A stretch of DNA of 64,000 nucleotides from Pandoraea communis (GCF_902459745.1 NZ_CABPSJ010000001.1:744001-808000), one strand, 5' to 3'; shown: positions 36,987 through 46,530, numbered from the stretch's first letter. The notes: generated by a model not told the origin, from the sequence alone. Numbers and translations: made by a program.

Positions 36987-37346
36987 TTACACGTTAGTGG
37001 CGCGGTCGCCGCCGAACACCAGCGCCGACAGAATCCACGAAATCAAGCTGTACAGCAGCGAACCGAAGAGCGCCGCCCAGAATCCCGAGACTTCGAAGCC
37101 CTTCACGACATGCGAGGCGAGCCAGAACAGCAAGGCGTTGATCACGAAGATGAACAACCCCAGCGAGAGCACCGTGACCGGCAACGTCAGTACGACGAGC
37201 AGCGGCCGCAGAAACGCGTTGATCAGGCCAAGCACGATCGCAACGATCAGTGCCGTGCCGATGCCCTTGAGCTGAATGCCCGACACGATGTACGGCAGGA
37301 TGAGAAGCGCAATGGCATTGATGAGCCAAATCAGCAGCAGACGCAT
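36987..37346 (-). CDS. Phage-holin-family small membrane protein
   Basis: 119-residue protein of the family formerly annotated as phage holin 4_2 (YvlD-like), with four predicted transmembrane helices (starting LLLIWLINAIALLILPYIV) and a central LGLINAFLRPLLVVLTLPVTVLSLG segment. No phage genes are nearby, so a holin role is unlikely. It sits between ahcY and tlyA in the same direction, a conserved betaproteobacterial arrangement from memory. Function unknown. Confidence 0.85.
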   Translation of the reverse strand: MRLLLIWLINAIALLILPYIVSGIQLKGIGTALIVAIVLGLINAFLRPLLVVLTLPVTVLSLGLFIFVINALLFWLASHVVKGFEVSGFWAALFGSLLYSLISWILSALVFGGDRATNV

Positions 37347-37494
37347 GGCAAGCTCCGAAGAACAGACCCGTGCGGGACGTCAGCCCCGGCACCGGCAGTG
37401 GTGAAACCCGACGCGGCGGCAACAGGCGCCGCCGCGCCATACCGTGCCCCGTCGCCCATGCGTTCGTCACACACAGGCGCGGGCCCGATACCAA

Positions 37495-38910
37495 TCAATA
37501 GCGATAGTGCGCCGGCTTGAACGGACCGTTCTTGTCGACGCTGATGTACTTCGCCTGATCGTCGGTCAGCACGGTCAGGTCGGCACCGATACGGCCCAGG
37601 TGCAGACGCGCCACCTTCTCGTCCAGATGCTTCGGCAGCACGTACACGCTGTTCTTGTACTTGGCGCCGTCAACGAACAGTTCGATCTGCGCGAGCGTCT
37701 GGTTGGTGAACGAGTTGCTCATCACGAACGACGGGTGGCCCGTGGCGCAGCCCAGATTCACGAGGCGGCCTTCCGCCAGCAGGATGATGCGCTTGCCGTC
37801 CGGGAAGATGATGTGATCGACCTGCGGCTTGATGTTTTCCCACTCGTACTTGCGGGTCGACGCCACGTTGATTTCCGAGTCGAAGTGACCGATGTTGCAC
37901 ACGATGGCCTGATGCTTCATGGCGGCCATGTGGTCGTGGTCGATCACGTGGAAGTTGCCCGTGGCCGTCACGAAGATGTCGGCCTTGTCGGCGGCGTATT
38001 CCATCGTCACCACGCGGTAGCCTTCCATGGCAGCTTGCAGGGCGCAGATCGGATCGATTTCCGTGACCCACACCGTGGCGCCCAGACCGCGCAGGCTTTG
38101 CGCACAGCCCTTGCCCACGTCGCCGTAACCCGCCACGAGGGCGATCTTGCCGGCGATCATCACGTCGGTCGCGCGCTTGATACCGTCGACCAGCGACTCG
38201 CGGCAGCCGTACAGGTTGTCGAACTTCGACTTGGTGACCGAGTCGTTCACGTTGATGGCCGGAAACGGCAGCGTGCCGTCTTTTTCCATCTGATACAGAC
38301 GGTGCACGCCCGTGGTGGTCTCTTCGGTCACGCCCTTGATTTGCGACAGGCGCTTGCTGTACCACTGCGGGTCGCTTTCGATGTGACGCTTGATAGCGGC
38401 GTACAGCGCGACTTCTTCTTCGTTGGTCGGGTTGGCAACGACCGACAGATCCTTCTCGGCCTTGCTGCCCAGAATCAGCAGCAGCGTGGCGTCGCCGCCG
38501 TCGTCGAGAATCATGTTGGCGAACTCGCCGTTCGGCCATTCGAAGATGCGGTGGCTGTATTCCCAATACTCGTCGAGCGTTTCGCCCTTGAAGGCGAACA
38601 CGGGAATGCCGGCCGCAGCGATAGCCGCCGCGGCGTGGTCTTGCGTCGAGAAGATGTTGCACGAGGCCCAACGCACTTCGGCACCGAGGGCGACGAGCGT
38701 TTCGATGAGCACGCCCGTCTGGATGGTCATGTGCAGCGAACCGGCAATGCGTGCGCCCTTGAGCGGCTGGCTGGCCTTGAACTCGGCACGCGTGGCCATC
38801 AGGCCCGGCATTTCGCTCTCGGCGATGGTCAGCTCCTTGCGGCCCCAGCCGGCAAGGTTGATATCGGCAACGTGGAAATCGGTGAATTTCGAATCGACTA
38901 CGGCGTTCAT
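37495..38910 (-). CDS. ahcY: Adenosylhomocysteinase (SAH hydrolase)
   Basis: 471-residue NAD-dependent hydrolase that splits S-adenosylhomocysteine to adenosine and homocysteine, relieving product inhibition of methyltransferases. Conserved segments include the start region [16 protein letters not shown], the NAD-binding [18 protein letters not shown] and the C-terminal [12 protein letters not shown]. The bacterial insertion of about 40 residues is present. GGAGGCG precedes the ATG. A SAH riboswitch lies directly upstream, so it should be induced when SAH accumulates. Confidence 0.97.
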   Translation of the reverse strand: MNAVVDSKFTDFHVADINLAGWGRKELTIAESEMPGLMATRAEFKASQPLKGARIAGSLHMTIQTGVLIETLVALGAEVRWASCNIFSTQDHAAAAIAAAGIPVFAFKGETLDEYWEYSHRIFEWPNGEFANMILDDGGDATLLLILGSKAEKDLSVVANPTNEEEVALYAAIKRHIESDPQWYSKRLSQIKGVTEETTTGVHRLYQMEKDGTLPFPAINVNDSVTKSKFDNLYGCRESLVDGIKRATDVMIAGKIALVAGYGDVGKGCAQSLRGLGATVWVTEIDPICALQAAMEGYRVVTMEYAADKADIFVTATGNFHVIDHDHMAAMKHQAIVCNIGHFDSEINVASTRKYEWENIKPQVDHIIFPDGKRIILLAEGRLVNLGCATGHPSFVMSNSFTNQTLAQIELFVDGAKYKNSVYVLPKHLDEKVARLHLGRIGADLTVLTDDQAKYISVDKNGPFKPAHYRY

Positions 38911-38948
38911 CACGCCTCCTTTCTCTAAATAATGACTAGATAGTGGGA

Positions 38949-39073
38949 CGTGAGCGCCGTTCTTGAGGCTCACACGCCATGCTATCCGTAGGAAAACCGG
39001 CGGCCGGCGCGGCCAATAGGAAGGATCTTGAGCCTGGCAGCACAATGGCTGTCGCAACGCTCCTCAAGATCCG
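38949..39073 (-). promoter_or_regulatory. SAH riboswitch upstream of ahcY
   Basis: On the minus strand a perfect 10-bp P1 is formed by GGATCTTGAG (39072-39063) and CTCAAGATCC (39032-39023). The conserved GAGGAGCG-TTGCGA segment and GCCAGGCTC fall in the expected places. The pseudoknot strand AACGGCGCTCACG lies at 38949-38961 and can pair GAGCG with CGCTC. This matches the known SAH riboswitch consensus. SAH binding in this class turns expression on. Confidence 0.92.
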
Positions 39074-39076
39074 GGC

Positions 39077-39085
39077 ATTGTAGCA
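39077..39085 (-). promoter_or_regulatory. Extended -10 promoter of ahcY
   Basis: TACAAT on the minus strand (39082-39077), preceded by TGC to give TGCTACAAT. It is placed so that transcription would start at about the 5' edge of the riboswitch. No good -35 hexamer is seen, consistent with an extended -10 promoter. Confidence 0.6.
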
Positions 39086-39171
39086 AAACTGATGCGCGAG
39101 CGGCAGGCGTCAGCCTGGCCTGAAGGGTTATTTTTTGTGAGGATGATGACAGCCGTACGACCTGCGAACCG

Positions 39172-39855
39172 TCAGATAGGCAGATGCGCGAGCAGCGGCG
39201 CGGCGAACACCATCAGAATGCCGTTGATCATCATGACGAGGCTGGCTACCACCCCCTCTTCGCTACCGATCTGGCGAGCCTTGGCGGTGCCGAAACCATG
39301 AGCGCCGGCACCGAACGGTGCGCCGCGCGCCATGCGGGTACGTAACGGCAGCCACGAGAGCAACGCCTCGCCGAGCAACATGCCGATGAACCCGGTGATG
39401 ATGACGAAGAGCCCCACCAGATCGCGCGAGCCGCCGACCTGATCGGACACCGCCAGCGCGAACGGCGTCGAGATCGAGCGGGCAAGCAGACTGCGCGCCA
39501 TCTCGGGCGGCAGCTCGAACAAGCGGGCGAGCACGAAGGAACTGCCCACGGCCACGATCATCGCGACGAGCACGCCAACGATCAGCGCAAACGCATGCCG
39601 GCGAATGATGTCGCGGTGCTCGTAGATCGGTACGGCGAATGCAATCGTCGTGGGGCCGAGCAGCCAAACCAGCCAGCGCGAGTCGGAGATATATGTCGCG
39701 TAAGAAATGTCGCCGCCAACCATCACGGCGATGAGCAGGATCGGCGCGAGAATCGCCGGGCCGAGCCACACCTTGCCGAAGCGCGCGTAAAGGCGCTTCG
39801 ACACGTAATAGAGCACGACCGTGAGAACGAGCAGCAGCAGCGCCGTATGATTCAT
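39172..39855 (-). CDS. lrgB: LrgB family membrane protein
   Basis: 227-residue LrgB/CidB-family protein with several transmembrane helices and the conserved RSISTPFALAVSDQVGGSRDL and GAGAHGFGTAKA segments. With LrgA it forms a putative holin/antiholin-like or metabolite (pyruvate-type) export system. It lies 58 bp downstream of the lrgA-like gene on the same strand. Confidence 0.92.
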   Translation of the reverse strand: MNHTALLLLVLTVVLYYVSKRLYARFGKVWLGPAILAPILLIAVMVGGDISYATYISDSRWLVWLLGPTTIAFAVPIYEHRDIIRRHAFALIVGVLVAMIVAVGSSFVLARLFELPPEMARSLLARSISTPFALAVSDQVGGSRDLVGLFVIITGFIGMLLGEALLSWLPLRTRMARGAPFGAGAHGFGTAKARQIGSEEGVVASLVMMINGILMVFAAPLLAHLPI

Positions 39856-39913
39856 GGCAAGACCCGGTAAGCGCTATCAAGCGTCATGACGGTAAAAACC
39901 GGCTCGCGCAGCA

Positions 39914-40372
39914 TCAGCGTGCGTCGTGCGCATGCGCGCGGCGAACCGCCGGGATGCGAACGAAGGCGCGCTTCATGCGGCGCTCAGCACGGCAAGCCAG
40001 ATCGACGGCCAGTGCGGTCGACACCATCACGAGCACCGTGCCGACGCCGATCACGGCGAGCAATTGCAAACCTTCGTGACGCAGCAGATCGGTGTATTGC
40101 ATCACGGCCGCGACCATCGGCACGAAGAAGAGGAGCATCTCGGCCAGAAACCAGTCGGCACCCCGCTTGATCTTCTCGGTCTTCAGCACACCGCTCATGA
40201 GCAGTGCCACGACGGCGAGCAAACCCAGCACGCCGCCAGGCAGCGGCAAATGAAAATGACGCGATGCAGCATCGGCCACAAGATAGATGCCCGTGAGCAG
40301 CGCGATCTGCCAAACCACGTCGACAATGCGCTTGCTGCGGCTATACAGACGGCTGGCAATCATCTTGGTCAT
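39914..40372 (-). CDS. LrgA/CidA family membrane protein
   Basis: 152-residue CidA/LrgA-family protein with four predicted helices. The motif LPLPGGVLGLLAVVALLMSGVLK and LAEMLLFFVPMVAAVMQY are diagnostic. Divergent from a LysR regulator that probably senses a metabolite and controls it, like CidR. Confidence 0.9.
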   Translation of the reverse strand: MTKMIASRLYSRSKRIVDVVWQIALLTGIYLVADAASRHFHLPLPGGVLGLLAVVALLMSGVLKTEKIKRGADWFLAEMLLFFVPMVAAVMQYTDLLRHEGLQLLAVIGVGTVLVMVSTALAVDLACRAERRMKRAFVRIPAVRRAHAHDAR

Positions 40373-40458
40373 GTCGGGCTCCCGGGTTTGGCATCAGTAT
40401 GAAATGCAGTATAGGAAGCACCGCAACATAAATATAATGAATTAGTATCATCGGAATG

Positions 40459-40473
40459 ATTCCAAATTGGAAT
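40459..40473. promoter_or_regulatory. Perfect 15-bp palindrome ATTCCAAATTGGAAT (LysR box)
   Basis: ATTCCAA-A-TTGGAAT contains T-N11-A (40460-40472), the LysR-type binding core, in the AT-rich divergent intergenic region between lrgA and the LysR gene. It is the likely operator for the neighbouring regulator. Confidence 0.65.
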
Positions 40474-40537
40474 AATTTAAGTATTAACCCTAATAGTGCA
40501 TGAGAGAGCCTTACGGGATAGGGCTTTCCGCGAAATA

Positions 40538-40552
40538 GCACCAATTTGGTGC
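40538..40552. promoter_or_regulatory. Perfect 15-bp palindrome GCACCAATTTGGTGC
   Basis: GCACCAA-T-TTGGTGC lies 16 bp before the LysR ATG and 79 bp from the other palindrome (centre to centre). It equals the classical NtrC site form GCACCA-N3-TGGTGC, but it also contains a T-N11-A-like LysR geometry. It may be an autoregulatory operator or a nitrogen-control site. Confidence 0.55.
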
Positions 40553-40568
40553 CAACGAGAGAACCAAA

Positions 40569-41513
40569 ATGGAACTGCGCGCGTTGCGAGGATTTGTGGA
40601 AGTTGTGCGACAGCAGAGCTTCACGGCGGCGGCCGAAGCGTTGTTCGTCACCCAGCCGACCGTGAGCAAGATGGTCAAGGCGCTGGAAGACGAACTGGGT
40701 ACGCCGCTGATGTTGCGCGAGGAGCGCGGCATGGGCCGCCGGCTTCAGTTGACCGATGCGGGACGCGTGGTCTTCGAGCGCGGTCAGGACGTGCTCGCCG
40801 CGTACGCGCGGCTACGGCAGGAACTGGCCGATCTGGAAACGGTCGCTCGCGGCGAGTTGTCCATCGGCATCCCGCCACTCGGCGGCGATCTGTTCATCCC
40901 GGTGATCGGCGCGTTTCATCAACACTATCCGGACATCGAGATGAAGCTCTTCGAAACCGGCTCACGCGCCATCGAGCAGGCGCTGCTCGCGGGCGATATC
41001 GAACTCGGCGCAGTGTTGCTGCCGGTCGACCCCACCATTCTCGACGTGCTGCCGGTGTGCCACTACCAGTTGCGTCTGATTGCCCCGCGCGACTCGCGTT
41101 GGGAGGGGCGCGCCTGGGTCGGTCTGGGTGAGTTGCGCGATGAGCCGTTCGTCTTTTACGGCGAAGGCTTTGCGTTGTCCGAACTCGTGATTGCCGCGTG
41201 CCGCCGAGCGGGCTTCACGCCCAAGATTGCAGGACGCTCGAGCCAATGGGACTTCATCGCGTCGATGGTGGACAACGGCGTGGGCATCGCGCTGCTGCCC
41301 GAGCCCTTCTGCGCACGGCTCGATCCGAAACGCTTCGTGATAACGGACGTGCGCGATCCGGAGATCCCGTGGGATCTGGCGATGGCGTGGCGGCGCGACT
41401 CGTATCTGTCGCACGCGGCACGACGCTGGCTCGCACTGGCGCGCGACATCCTCGGCCCCGGCGGCGACGGAGACGCGCAGGCGGCCATCGCGGGCGGCGC
41501 CCGCCGGACGTAA
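40569..41513 (+). CDS. LysR family regulator (CidR-like)
   Basis: 314-residue LysR-type regulator: HTH at about 2-60 (FTAAAEALFVTQPTVSKMVKALEDELGTPLM) and a LysR substrate-binding domain at about 90-295. Divergent from lrgAB, which it probably controls. Confidence 0.9.
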   Translation: MELRALRGFVEVVRQQSFTAAAEALFVTQPTVSKMVKALEDELGTPLMLREERGMGRRLQLTDAGRVVFERGQDVLAAYARLRQELADLETVARGELSIGIPPLGGDLFIPVIGAFHQHYPDIEMKLFETGSRAIEQALLAGDIELGAVLLPVDPTILDVLPVCHYQLRLIAPRDSRWEGRAWVGLGELRDEPFVFYGEGFALSELVIAACRRAGFTPKIAGRSSQWDFIASMVDNGVGIALLPEPFCARLDPKRFVITDVRDPEIPWDLAMAWRRDSYLSHAARRWLALARDILGPGGDGDAQAAIAGGARRT

Positions 41514-41682
41514 CGGGCCCCTCTTTTCCCCTGTCTTGCCCCTTGTCTTTATGGCAAAACGCAGACCGGCGAGAGGCCACGGGCGGCGAAACCCGCGTCG
41601 TCCGACACCGCCTCGCGATTGCGGTATCCTTGCCGCTGACCTTTCTTCCCTCATGCCGCGCGAGCGCGGCGCATCGACACTC

Positions 41683-42456
41683 ATGCGCATCATTACCGCG
41701 AATCTGAACGGCGTGCGATCGGCCGCCAAGAAGGGCTTTTTCGAGTGGTTCGGCAATCAGGAAGCCGACATTCTCTGTGTGCAGGAAATCAAGGCGCAGT
41801 TGCCCGACATGACGCCGGACTTCCTCAAGCCGCACGACTATCAAGGCTACTTTCACTACGCGGAAAAGAAGGGTTACAGCGGCGCCGGCGTATACGTGCG
41901 ACGCGAGCCCGACGATGTCGTCATCGGCTGGGGCAACGCCGAATTCGACGCCGAAGGCCGCTACGTCGAAGTGCGCTACGGCAATCTGTCGGTGATCTCC
42001 GTGTACATCCCGTCGGGATCGAGCGGCGAGGAACGTCAGGCCGCCAAGTTCCGCTTCATGGCCGACTTCATGCCGCACCTGCTCGCACTCAAGGCGGCGG
42101 GGCGCGAAGTCATCCTGTGCGGCGATGTGAACATCGCGCACAAGGAAATCGACATCAAGAACTGGAAGGGCAACCTGAAGAACTCGGGTTTCCTGCCCGA
42201 AGAGCGCGCCTGGCTCACGCAGTTATTCGACGACCATGGCTACGTCGACGTCTTCCGCACGCTCGATCCGCGTGCCGACCAGTACACGTGGTGGAGCAAC
42301 CGCGGACAGGCTTACGCGAAGAACGTCGGCTGGCGCATCGATTATCAGATCGCCACGCAGGCCATCGCGAGCAAGGCCAAGACCACCTCGGTTTTCCGAG
42401 ACATCAAGTTCAGCGACCACGCGCCACTGACCGTCGACTACGATCACGCGCTGTAA
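41683..42456 (+). CDS. xth: Exodeoxyribonuclease III (Xth family)
   Basis: 257-residue AP endonuclease/3'-5' exonuclease of DNA base excision repair. The order MRIITANLNGVRSA, ILCVQEIKAQ (catalytic Glu), GDVNIAHKEIDIKN (catalytic Asp-Asn), WWSNRG and SDHAPLTVDYD (catalytic Asp-His) matches the EEP family. An in-frame ATG upstream at about 41653 has no support. Confidence 0.95.
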   Translation: MRIITANLNGVRSAAKKGFFEWFGNQEADILCVQEIKAQLPDMTPDFLKPHDYQGYFHYAEKKGYSGAGVYVRREPDDVVIGWGNAEFDAEGRYVEVRYGNLSVISVYIPSGSSGEERQAAKFRFMADFMPHLLALKAAGREVILCGDVNIAHKEIDIKNWKGNLKNSGFLPEERAWLTQLFDDHGYVDVFRTLDPRADQYTWWSNRGQAYAKNVGWRIDYQIATQAIASKAKTTSVFRDIKFSDHAPLTVDYDHAL

Positions 42457-42467
42457 CGGATAGCACG

Positions 42468-43205
42468 ATGAAGACGCTGTTGTTTTGCACCAGCTATATG
42501 AAAGATGCCGATGCCTGGCAGCAACGGTATCAGCGCTGGCTGGACTATTACCGGAACGGACCGATCAAAGCCGACAAGATCCTCATGATCGACGACGGCT
42601 CGCCATATCTGCCCCCTGCGGAAACGATCCAGACGATGCGGGCGGACAGCGACATTTCGGCGCACCAGCCCGTCCACGGCATCGTTCGTTTCGAGAAGAA
42701 TCTGGGAAGGCAAAGCATGAGTCTGTATCCCGGATGGTGGCGCAGCTTCCTTCATAGCGTGACGATTGCACGCACCATCGGCGCAGACAAGATCGTCCAC
42801 ATCGAATCCGATGCATTTGCGCTGAGCCAGCCACTCGCAAACTTCATCAACGACACGCAGTCGGGCTGGCATGTCATGTGGGCCCAGCGTTACGCGATGC
42901 CTGAGACCGCCATTCAGATCATTGGCCAGGATCAATTTGCCGCGCTGGAGAAGCTAAGGGGCGATTACCCGAATCTGGATTTCCCGGACATCGCGGAACG
43001 CCTTCTGCCTTTCACGTCGGTGAACCGGCAATTCAAAGGCGATCGGTACAGCGAATTCAAACGCAACCGTGGCATCTTTCGCTCGAGGAAATTCAACTTT
43101 CTCCCGATCTTCCAGTGGGACTTCTTCTGGGAGCCGATTCCGCGTGACGCAGACTTCGCCACCCAGGTCGTCACGCGTCAGAAGGTGGCCTTTCGGGGCA
43201 CCTGA
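42468..43205 (+). CDS. Orphan glycosyltransferase-like protein
   Basis: 245 residues starting 11 bp after xth. The N-terminus (LLFCTSYM, then KADKILMIDDGSP at about 38-50) and the central IGADKIVHIESDAFAL look like the nucleotide-binding and ESD (in place of DXD) regions of a GT-A glycosyltransferase. The rest (HVMWAQRYAMPETAIQII) is not recognised. It lacks membrane segments. There are no envelope-polysaccharide genes beside it. Codon use is less GC-rich than the neighbours. Function beyond a possible sugar transferase is unknown. Confidence 0.65.
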   Translation: MKTLLFCTSYMKDADAWQQRYQRWLDYYRNGPIKADKILMIDDGSPYLPPAETIQTMRADSDISAHQPVHGIVRFEKNLGRQSMSLYPGWWRSFLHSVTIARTIGADKIVHIESDAFALSQPLANFINDTQSGWHVMWAQRYAMPETAIQIIGQDQFAALEKLRGDYPNLDFPDIAERLLPFTSVNRQFKGDRYSEFKRNRGIFRSRKFNFLPIFQWDFFWEPIPRDADFATQVVTRQKVAFRGT

Positions 43206-43235
43206 GCCGCACCGCGACACGACAACGGCGCCCGG

Positions 43236-43252
43236 GACGGGAGGCCCCCGTC
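43236..43252. terminator. Possible convergent hairpin between the GT-like gene and ampG-like gene
   Basis: GACGGG (43236-43241), 5-base loop, CCCGTC (43247-43252) in the 52-bp convergent gap. No T-run on either side, so terminator function is doubtful. Confidence 0.3.
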
Positions 43253-43257
43253 TCCGC

Positions 43258-44553
43258 TCAGCGTGATCCGCTCGTCGCGGGCACGCCGTCGCCACCATCG
43301 TCGTCGGCCCCCCAGGGGGCGACCTTCGGCAACAGCAGCATGCCGGGCAGCGCGAGCGCCGTGCAGACGAGGAAGAATGTCAGCCAGCCAACGCCGTCCA
43401 CAATATAGCCGGTGCCTGCGTTGGCAAACGTGCGCGGCACCGAGGCCAGACTCGTGAACAGCGCGAACTGCGTCGCCGTATAACGCGGGTCTGTCGTGCG
43501 GGCGATGTATGCCGTGAACGCTGCGGTGCCCAACCCCGCCGTGAAGGCTTCGAAGGCGATCACCGCACCGAGCCCCGTGACGACCGCGCCGGCTTGCGCG
43601 AGCCACGCGAAGCCGAGCACCGACACCAGTTGCAGCACGCCGAAGACCCACAGCCCGCGATTGATGCCGAGCTTGATCAGCCAGATCCCGCCGATGATGC
43701 CGCCTGCCACGCTGGCCCAAAGGCTCGTCGCCTTGGCCACGACACCGATTTGCGTCTTCGTGAACCCCAGATCGAGATAGAACGAGGTGGCCAGCGACGT
43801 CGCCATCGAATCGCCGAGTTTGTAGAGAAAGATGAACGCGAGCACCAGCAACGCCTGCGACCATCCGCCGCGCGTGACGAACTCGTGAAACGGTTCGACC
43901 ACGGCCTCGCGCAACGTCTTCGGCGGCGTGCCGCGAATCTCCGGCTCCTTGACGACGAGCGTCATCACGATACCCGGCAGCATGAACGCCGCCGTGGCGA
44001 AGAACACCTGCGACCACGGCAGGTGGTCGGCCATGATGAGGGCCAGCGAGCCCGGCACGAGTCCGGCCACCTTGTAAGCGTTCACATGCATGGCCGTGCC
44101 CAGCCCCTGTTCGCGGTCGGAGAGCAACTCGCGTCGATAGGCATCCAGACAAATGTCGAGACTCGCGCTGAAGAACGCCAGCGCCGCTGCCAGCGCGGCA
44201 ATCGTCATCAGATCGCGCTGCGGCGAATAGGTCCCCATCAGCGCCACTGCGCCGGCCACCAGCAATTGCGTGACGAACATCCAGCCGCGCCGCCGCCCCG
44301 GCTTCCATCCGAAAACGTTGGGGGCGAAGCGATCCATGAGCGGCGCCCACAGAAACTTCCACGTATAGGGAAACTGGATCAGGGCGAACAGGCCGATCGC
44401 CTTGAGATCCACGTGCTCGCTGCGCAGCCATGCCTGCACCAGATTGAGCAGGATGAACAACGGCAAGCCGGAGGTGAAGCCGAGAATCACGCAGATGAGC
44501 ATCCGCGTGGGGTGGAAGACGCGCCCGTCGGCGGGCGGCAGCGAATCGGTCAT
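43258..44553 (-). CDS. AmpG-like MFS permease
   Basis: 431-residue MFS protein of the AmpG (muropeptide permease) type. The N-terminal LICVILGFTSGLPLFILLNLVQAWLR and the FPYTWKFLWAPLMDRF segment are characteristic of AmpG, which brings anhydromuropeptides into the cytoplasm for recycling and influences beta-lactamase induction. About 12-14 helices. It is followed by metW across about 100 bp, same strand, and is probably independent. Confidence 0.88.
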   Translation of the reverse strand: MTDSLPPADGRVFHPTRMLICVILGFTSGLPLFILLNLVQAWLRSEHVDLKAIGLFALIQFPYTWKFLWAPLMDRFAPNVFGWKPGRRRGWMFVTQLLVAGAVALMGTYSPQRDLMTIAALAAALAFFSASLDICLDAYRRELLSDREQGLGTAMHVNAYKVAGLVPGSLALIMADHLPWSQVFFATAAFMLPGIVMTLVVKEPEIRGTPPKTLREAVVEPFHEFVTRGGWSQALLVLAFIFLYKLGDSMATSLATSFYLDLGFTKTQIGVVAKATSLWASVAGGIIGGIWLIKLGINRGLWVFGVLQLVSVLGFAWLAQAGAVVTGLGAVIAFEAFTAGLGTAAFTAYIARTTDPRYTATQFALFTSLASVPRTFANAGTGYIVDGVGWLTFFLVCTALALPGMLLLPKVAPWGADDDGGDGVPATSGSR

Positions 44554-44659
44554 GGAAAGGACAGTTGGGGCCAGCCGCCTGCGGTGCGCGGCACCCGGCC
44601 CCCGGTGTCTTCAGCCGTCAGGGGCCCGGCGCTTCGCTGCCCCGTTAGCTGCCGCCGGT

Positions 44660-45322
44660 TCAGGAACGCTTGACGCGATAGACCGCAAGACTACCACGCC
44701 AGTTCGCGCCCACGGACACGAGTCGCCCATTGTGAAGCACCGCGCGATCGAGAATCTTCACGCCCACGTCCGGCGCCAGCGCCTCGAAGTCCTTGATGGT
44801 CAGCACCCGCACGTTCGGCGTGTTGTGCCACTGGAACGGCAGGCTCTTCGACACCGGCATGCGGCCTCGCAATACCGACAGGCGGTGCGGCCAGTAGCCG
44901 AAGTTCGGGAACGACACGATCGCTTCGCGGCCGACGCGCACCGTCTCGCGCAGAATGTCTGCGGTGTGGTGAATGGTCTGCAGCGTCTGCGACAGGATGA
45001 CCGTATCGAAACTCTGGTCCTCGAAGAGCTTCAACCCGTCTTCCATATTCTGCTGGACGACATTGATGCCACGCTGTGCCGAGGCGAGCACCCCGGCATC
45101 GTCGATCTCGATGCCATAGCCGCTCACGTCGAGTTCGTCCATCAACAGGCGCAGCAGCGAGCCGTCGCTGCATCCCAGATCGAGCACCTGCGACGACGGT
45201 TCGATCCATCGCGCGATGACCCGGAAATCAGGCCGGTCGGCCAGCGACGCCGAAATGCGGTCACGCGACGCGGCCAGATAAGCCGCCTGCGCGTTCGTGG
45301 CCGGTACAGTGGACTGACTCAT
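44660..45322 (-). CDS. metW: Methionine biosynthesis protein MetW
   Basis: 220-residue SAM-dependent methyltransferase-fold protein. Motif I is [15 protein letters not shown], followed by [10 protein letters not shown] and [17 protein letters not shown]. Its ATG overlaps the metX stop by 4 bp. In betaproteobacteria MetX works with MetW in homoserine acylation; here the pair is intact. Confidence 0.94.
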   Translation of the reverse strand: MSQSTVPATNAQAAYLAASRDRISASLADRPDFRVIARWIEPSSQVLDLGCSDGSLLRLLMDELDVSGYGIEIDDAGVLASAQRGINVVQQNMEDGLKLFEDQSFDTVILSQTLQTIHHTADILRETVRVGREAIVSFPNFGYWPHRLSVLRGRMPVSKSLPFQWHNTPNVRVLTIKDFEALAPDVGVKILDRAVLHNGRLVSVGANWRGSLAVYRVKRS

Positions 45323-46530
45323 ACCCCGACCTCCCGGGCGATACGTTCGTAATAGGCGCGCACCAGGTTGTGATAGCGCGAATCGGTGAGCAGGAAGGCG
45401 TCGTGGCCGTGCGGCGCGTCGATCTCGGCGTAGCTCACGGTGCGGCGCGTATCGAGCAGCGCCTTGACGATCTCACGCGAGCGGGTCGGTGCGAAGCGCC
45501 AGTCGGTCGTGAACGACACGATCAGGTACTTGGCCGTGGTGTGCGACAGCGCCTTGGCCAGATTGCCGCCCACGGTTCGCGCAGGATCGAAGTAATCGAG
45601 CGCACGCGTAATCAGCAAATAGGTGTTGGCATCGAAATACTCGGCGAACTTGTCGCCCTGATAGCGCAAATACGACTCCACTTCGAACTCCACGTCGAAG
45701 CTGAAGCGATAGGCATCGTCCTGCCCGTTGCCGTTGCCATTGCCAGTGCCGTTTTCCTTGCCGGCGGCTTTCACACCGTCGACCAGCGTTTCGGCACGAC
45801 GCAACGCCCGGCCGAATTTGGTCGCCATGTCCTCGTCGGACAGATAGGTGATGTGACCGATCATGCGCGCCACCCGCAACCCGCGCCGCGGCACCACACC
45901 GTGTGCGTAATAGTTGCCGCCGTGGAAATCGGGATCGGAGAGGATGGCGGAGCGCGCCACTTCGTTGAACGCGATGTTCTGTGCCGAGAGCTTCGGCGTG
46001 GAGGCGATCACCAGACAGTGACCGACGCGCTCGGGATACATGATGCTCCACGCGAGCGCCTGCATGCCGCCGAGACTGCCGCCCATGACGGCGGCAAACT
46101 TTTGAATGCCGAACGCGTCGGCCACGCGGGCCTGCGCGTTGACCCAGTCTTCCACCGTCACGACAGGGAAGCGGGCGCCGTAGGGAGTGCCGGTGGCTTC
46201 ATCGAGGCTCATCGGTCCGGTCGAGCCGAAGCACGAGCCGAGGTTGTTCACCCCGATGACGAAGAAGCGATCGGTGTCGAGCGGCTTACCCGGCCCGACC
46301 ATGTTGTCCCACCAGCCGACATCCTTGGGATTGTCGGCAGCAATACCGGCGACGTGATGCGACGCGTTGAGCGCGTGACAAACCAGTACGGCGTTGCTGC
46401 GATCGGCATTGAGTTCGCCATAGGTCTCGACCATCAGGTCGTAGCCCGCGAGTGTGCTGCCGTTTTGCAGCGGTAGCGGCTCCGCGAAATGCATCCGCTG
46501 CGGCGTGACGATTCCGATTGAAGATTCCAT
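45319..46530 (-). CDS. metX: Homoserine O-acyltransferase MetX
   Basis: 403-residue alpha/beta-hydrolase-fold acyltransferase making O-succinyl- or O-acetylhomoserine. The oxyanion and nucleophile region [12 protein letters not shown] contains the catalytic Ser; the C-terminal [11 protein letters not shown] holds the catalytic His. The start [19 protein letters not shown] is used rather than an upstream in-frame codon. A Gly/Asn low-complexity insert ([11 protein letters not shown]) sits before [11 protein letters not shown] in the middle of the protein. metW partnership suggests the succinyl donor (inference). A SAM-II riboswitch lies upstream. Confidence 0.95.
   Translation of the reverse strand: MESSIGIVTPQRMHFAEPLPLQNGSTLAGYDLMVETYGELNADRSNAVLVCHALNASHHVAGIAADNPKDVGWWDNMVGPGKPLDTDRFFVIGVNNLGSCFGSTGPMSLDEATGTPYGARFPVVTVEDWVNAQARVADAFGIQKFAAVMGGSLGGMQALAWSIMYPERVGHCLVIASTPKLSAQNIAFNEVARSAILSDPDFHGGNYYAHGVVPRRGLRVARMIGHITYLSDEDMATKFGRALRRAETLVDGVKAAGKENGTGNGNGNGQDDAYRFSFDVEFEVESYLRYQGDKFAEYFDANTYLLITRALDYFDPARTVGGNLAKALSHTTAKYLIVSFTTDWRFAPTRSREIVKALLDTRRTVSYAEIDAPHGHDAFLLTDSRYHNLVRAYYERIAREVGV
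45725..45755 (-). repeat. Short tandem hexamer-like repeat inside metX
   Basis: On the minus strand the units GGCAAT/GGCAAC run in tandem and encode Gly-Asn repeats. Such a microsatellite-like tract can change in unit number without shifting the frame. Confidence 0.6.

Noticed and set aside
36987-37346. Possible phage remnant from the holin-like gene
   Set aside because: The family is widespread in chromosomes without phage, and there are no integrase, tail or lysis genes near it.
36118-38928. Long plus-strand frames opposite tlyA and ahcY
   Set aside because: Both are antisense to strongly conserved genes with riboswitch and ribosome sites; no family resemblance.
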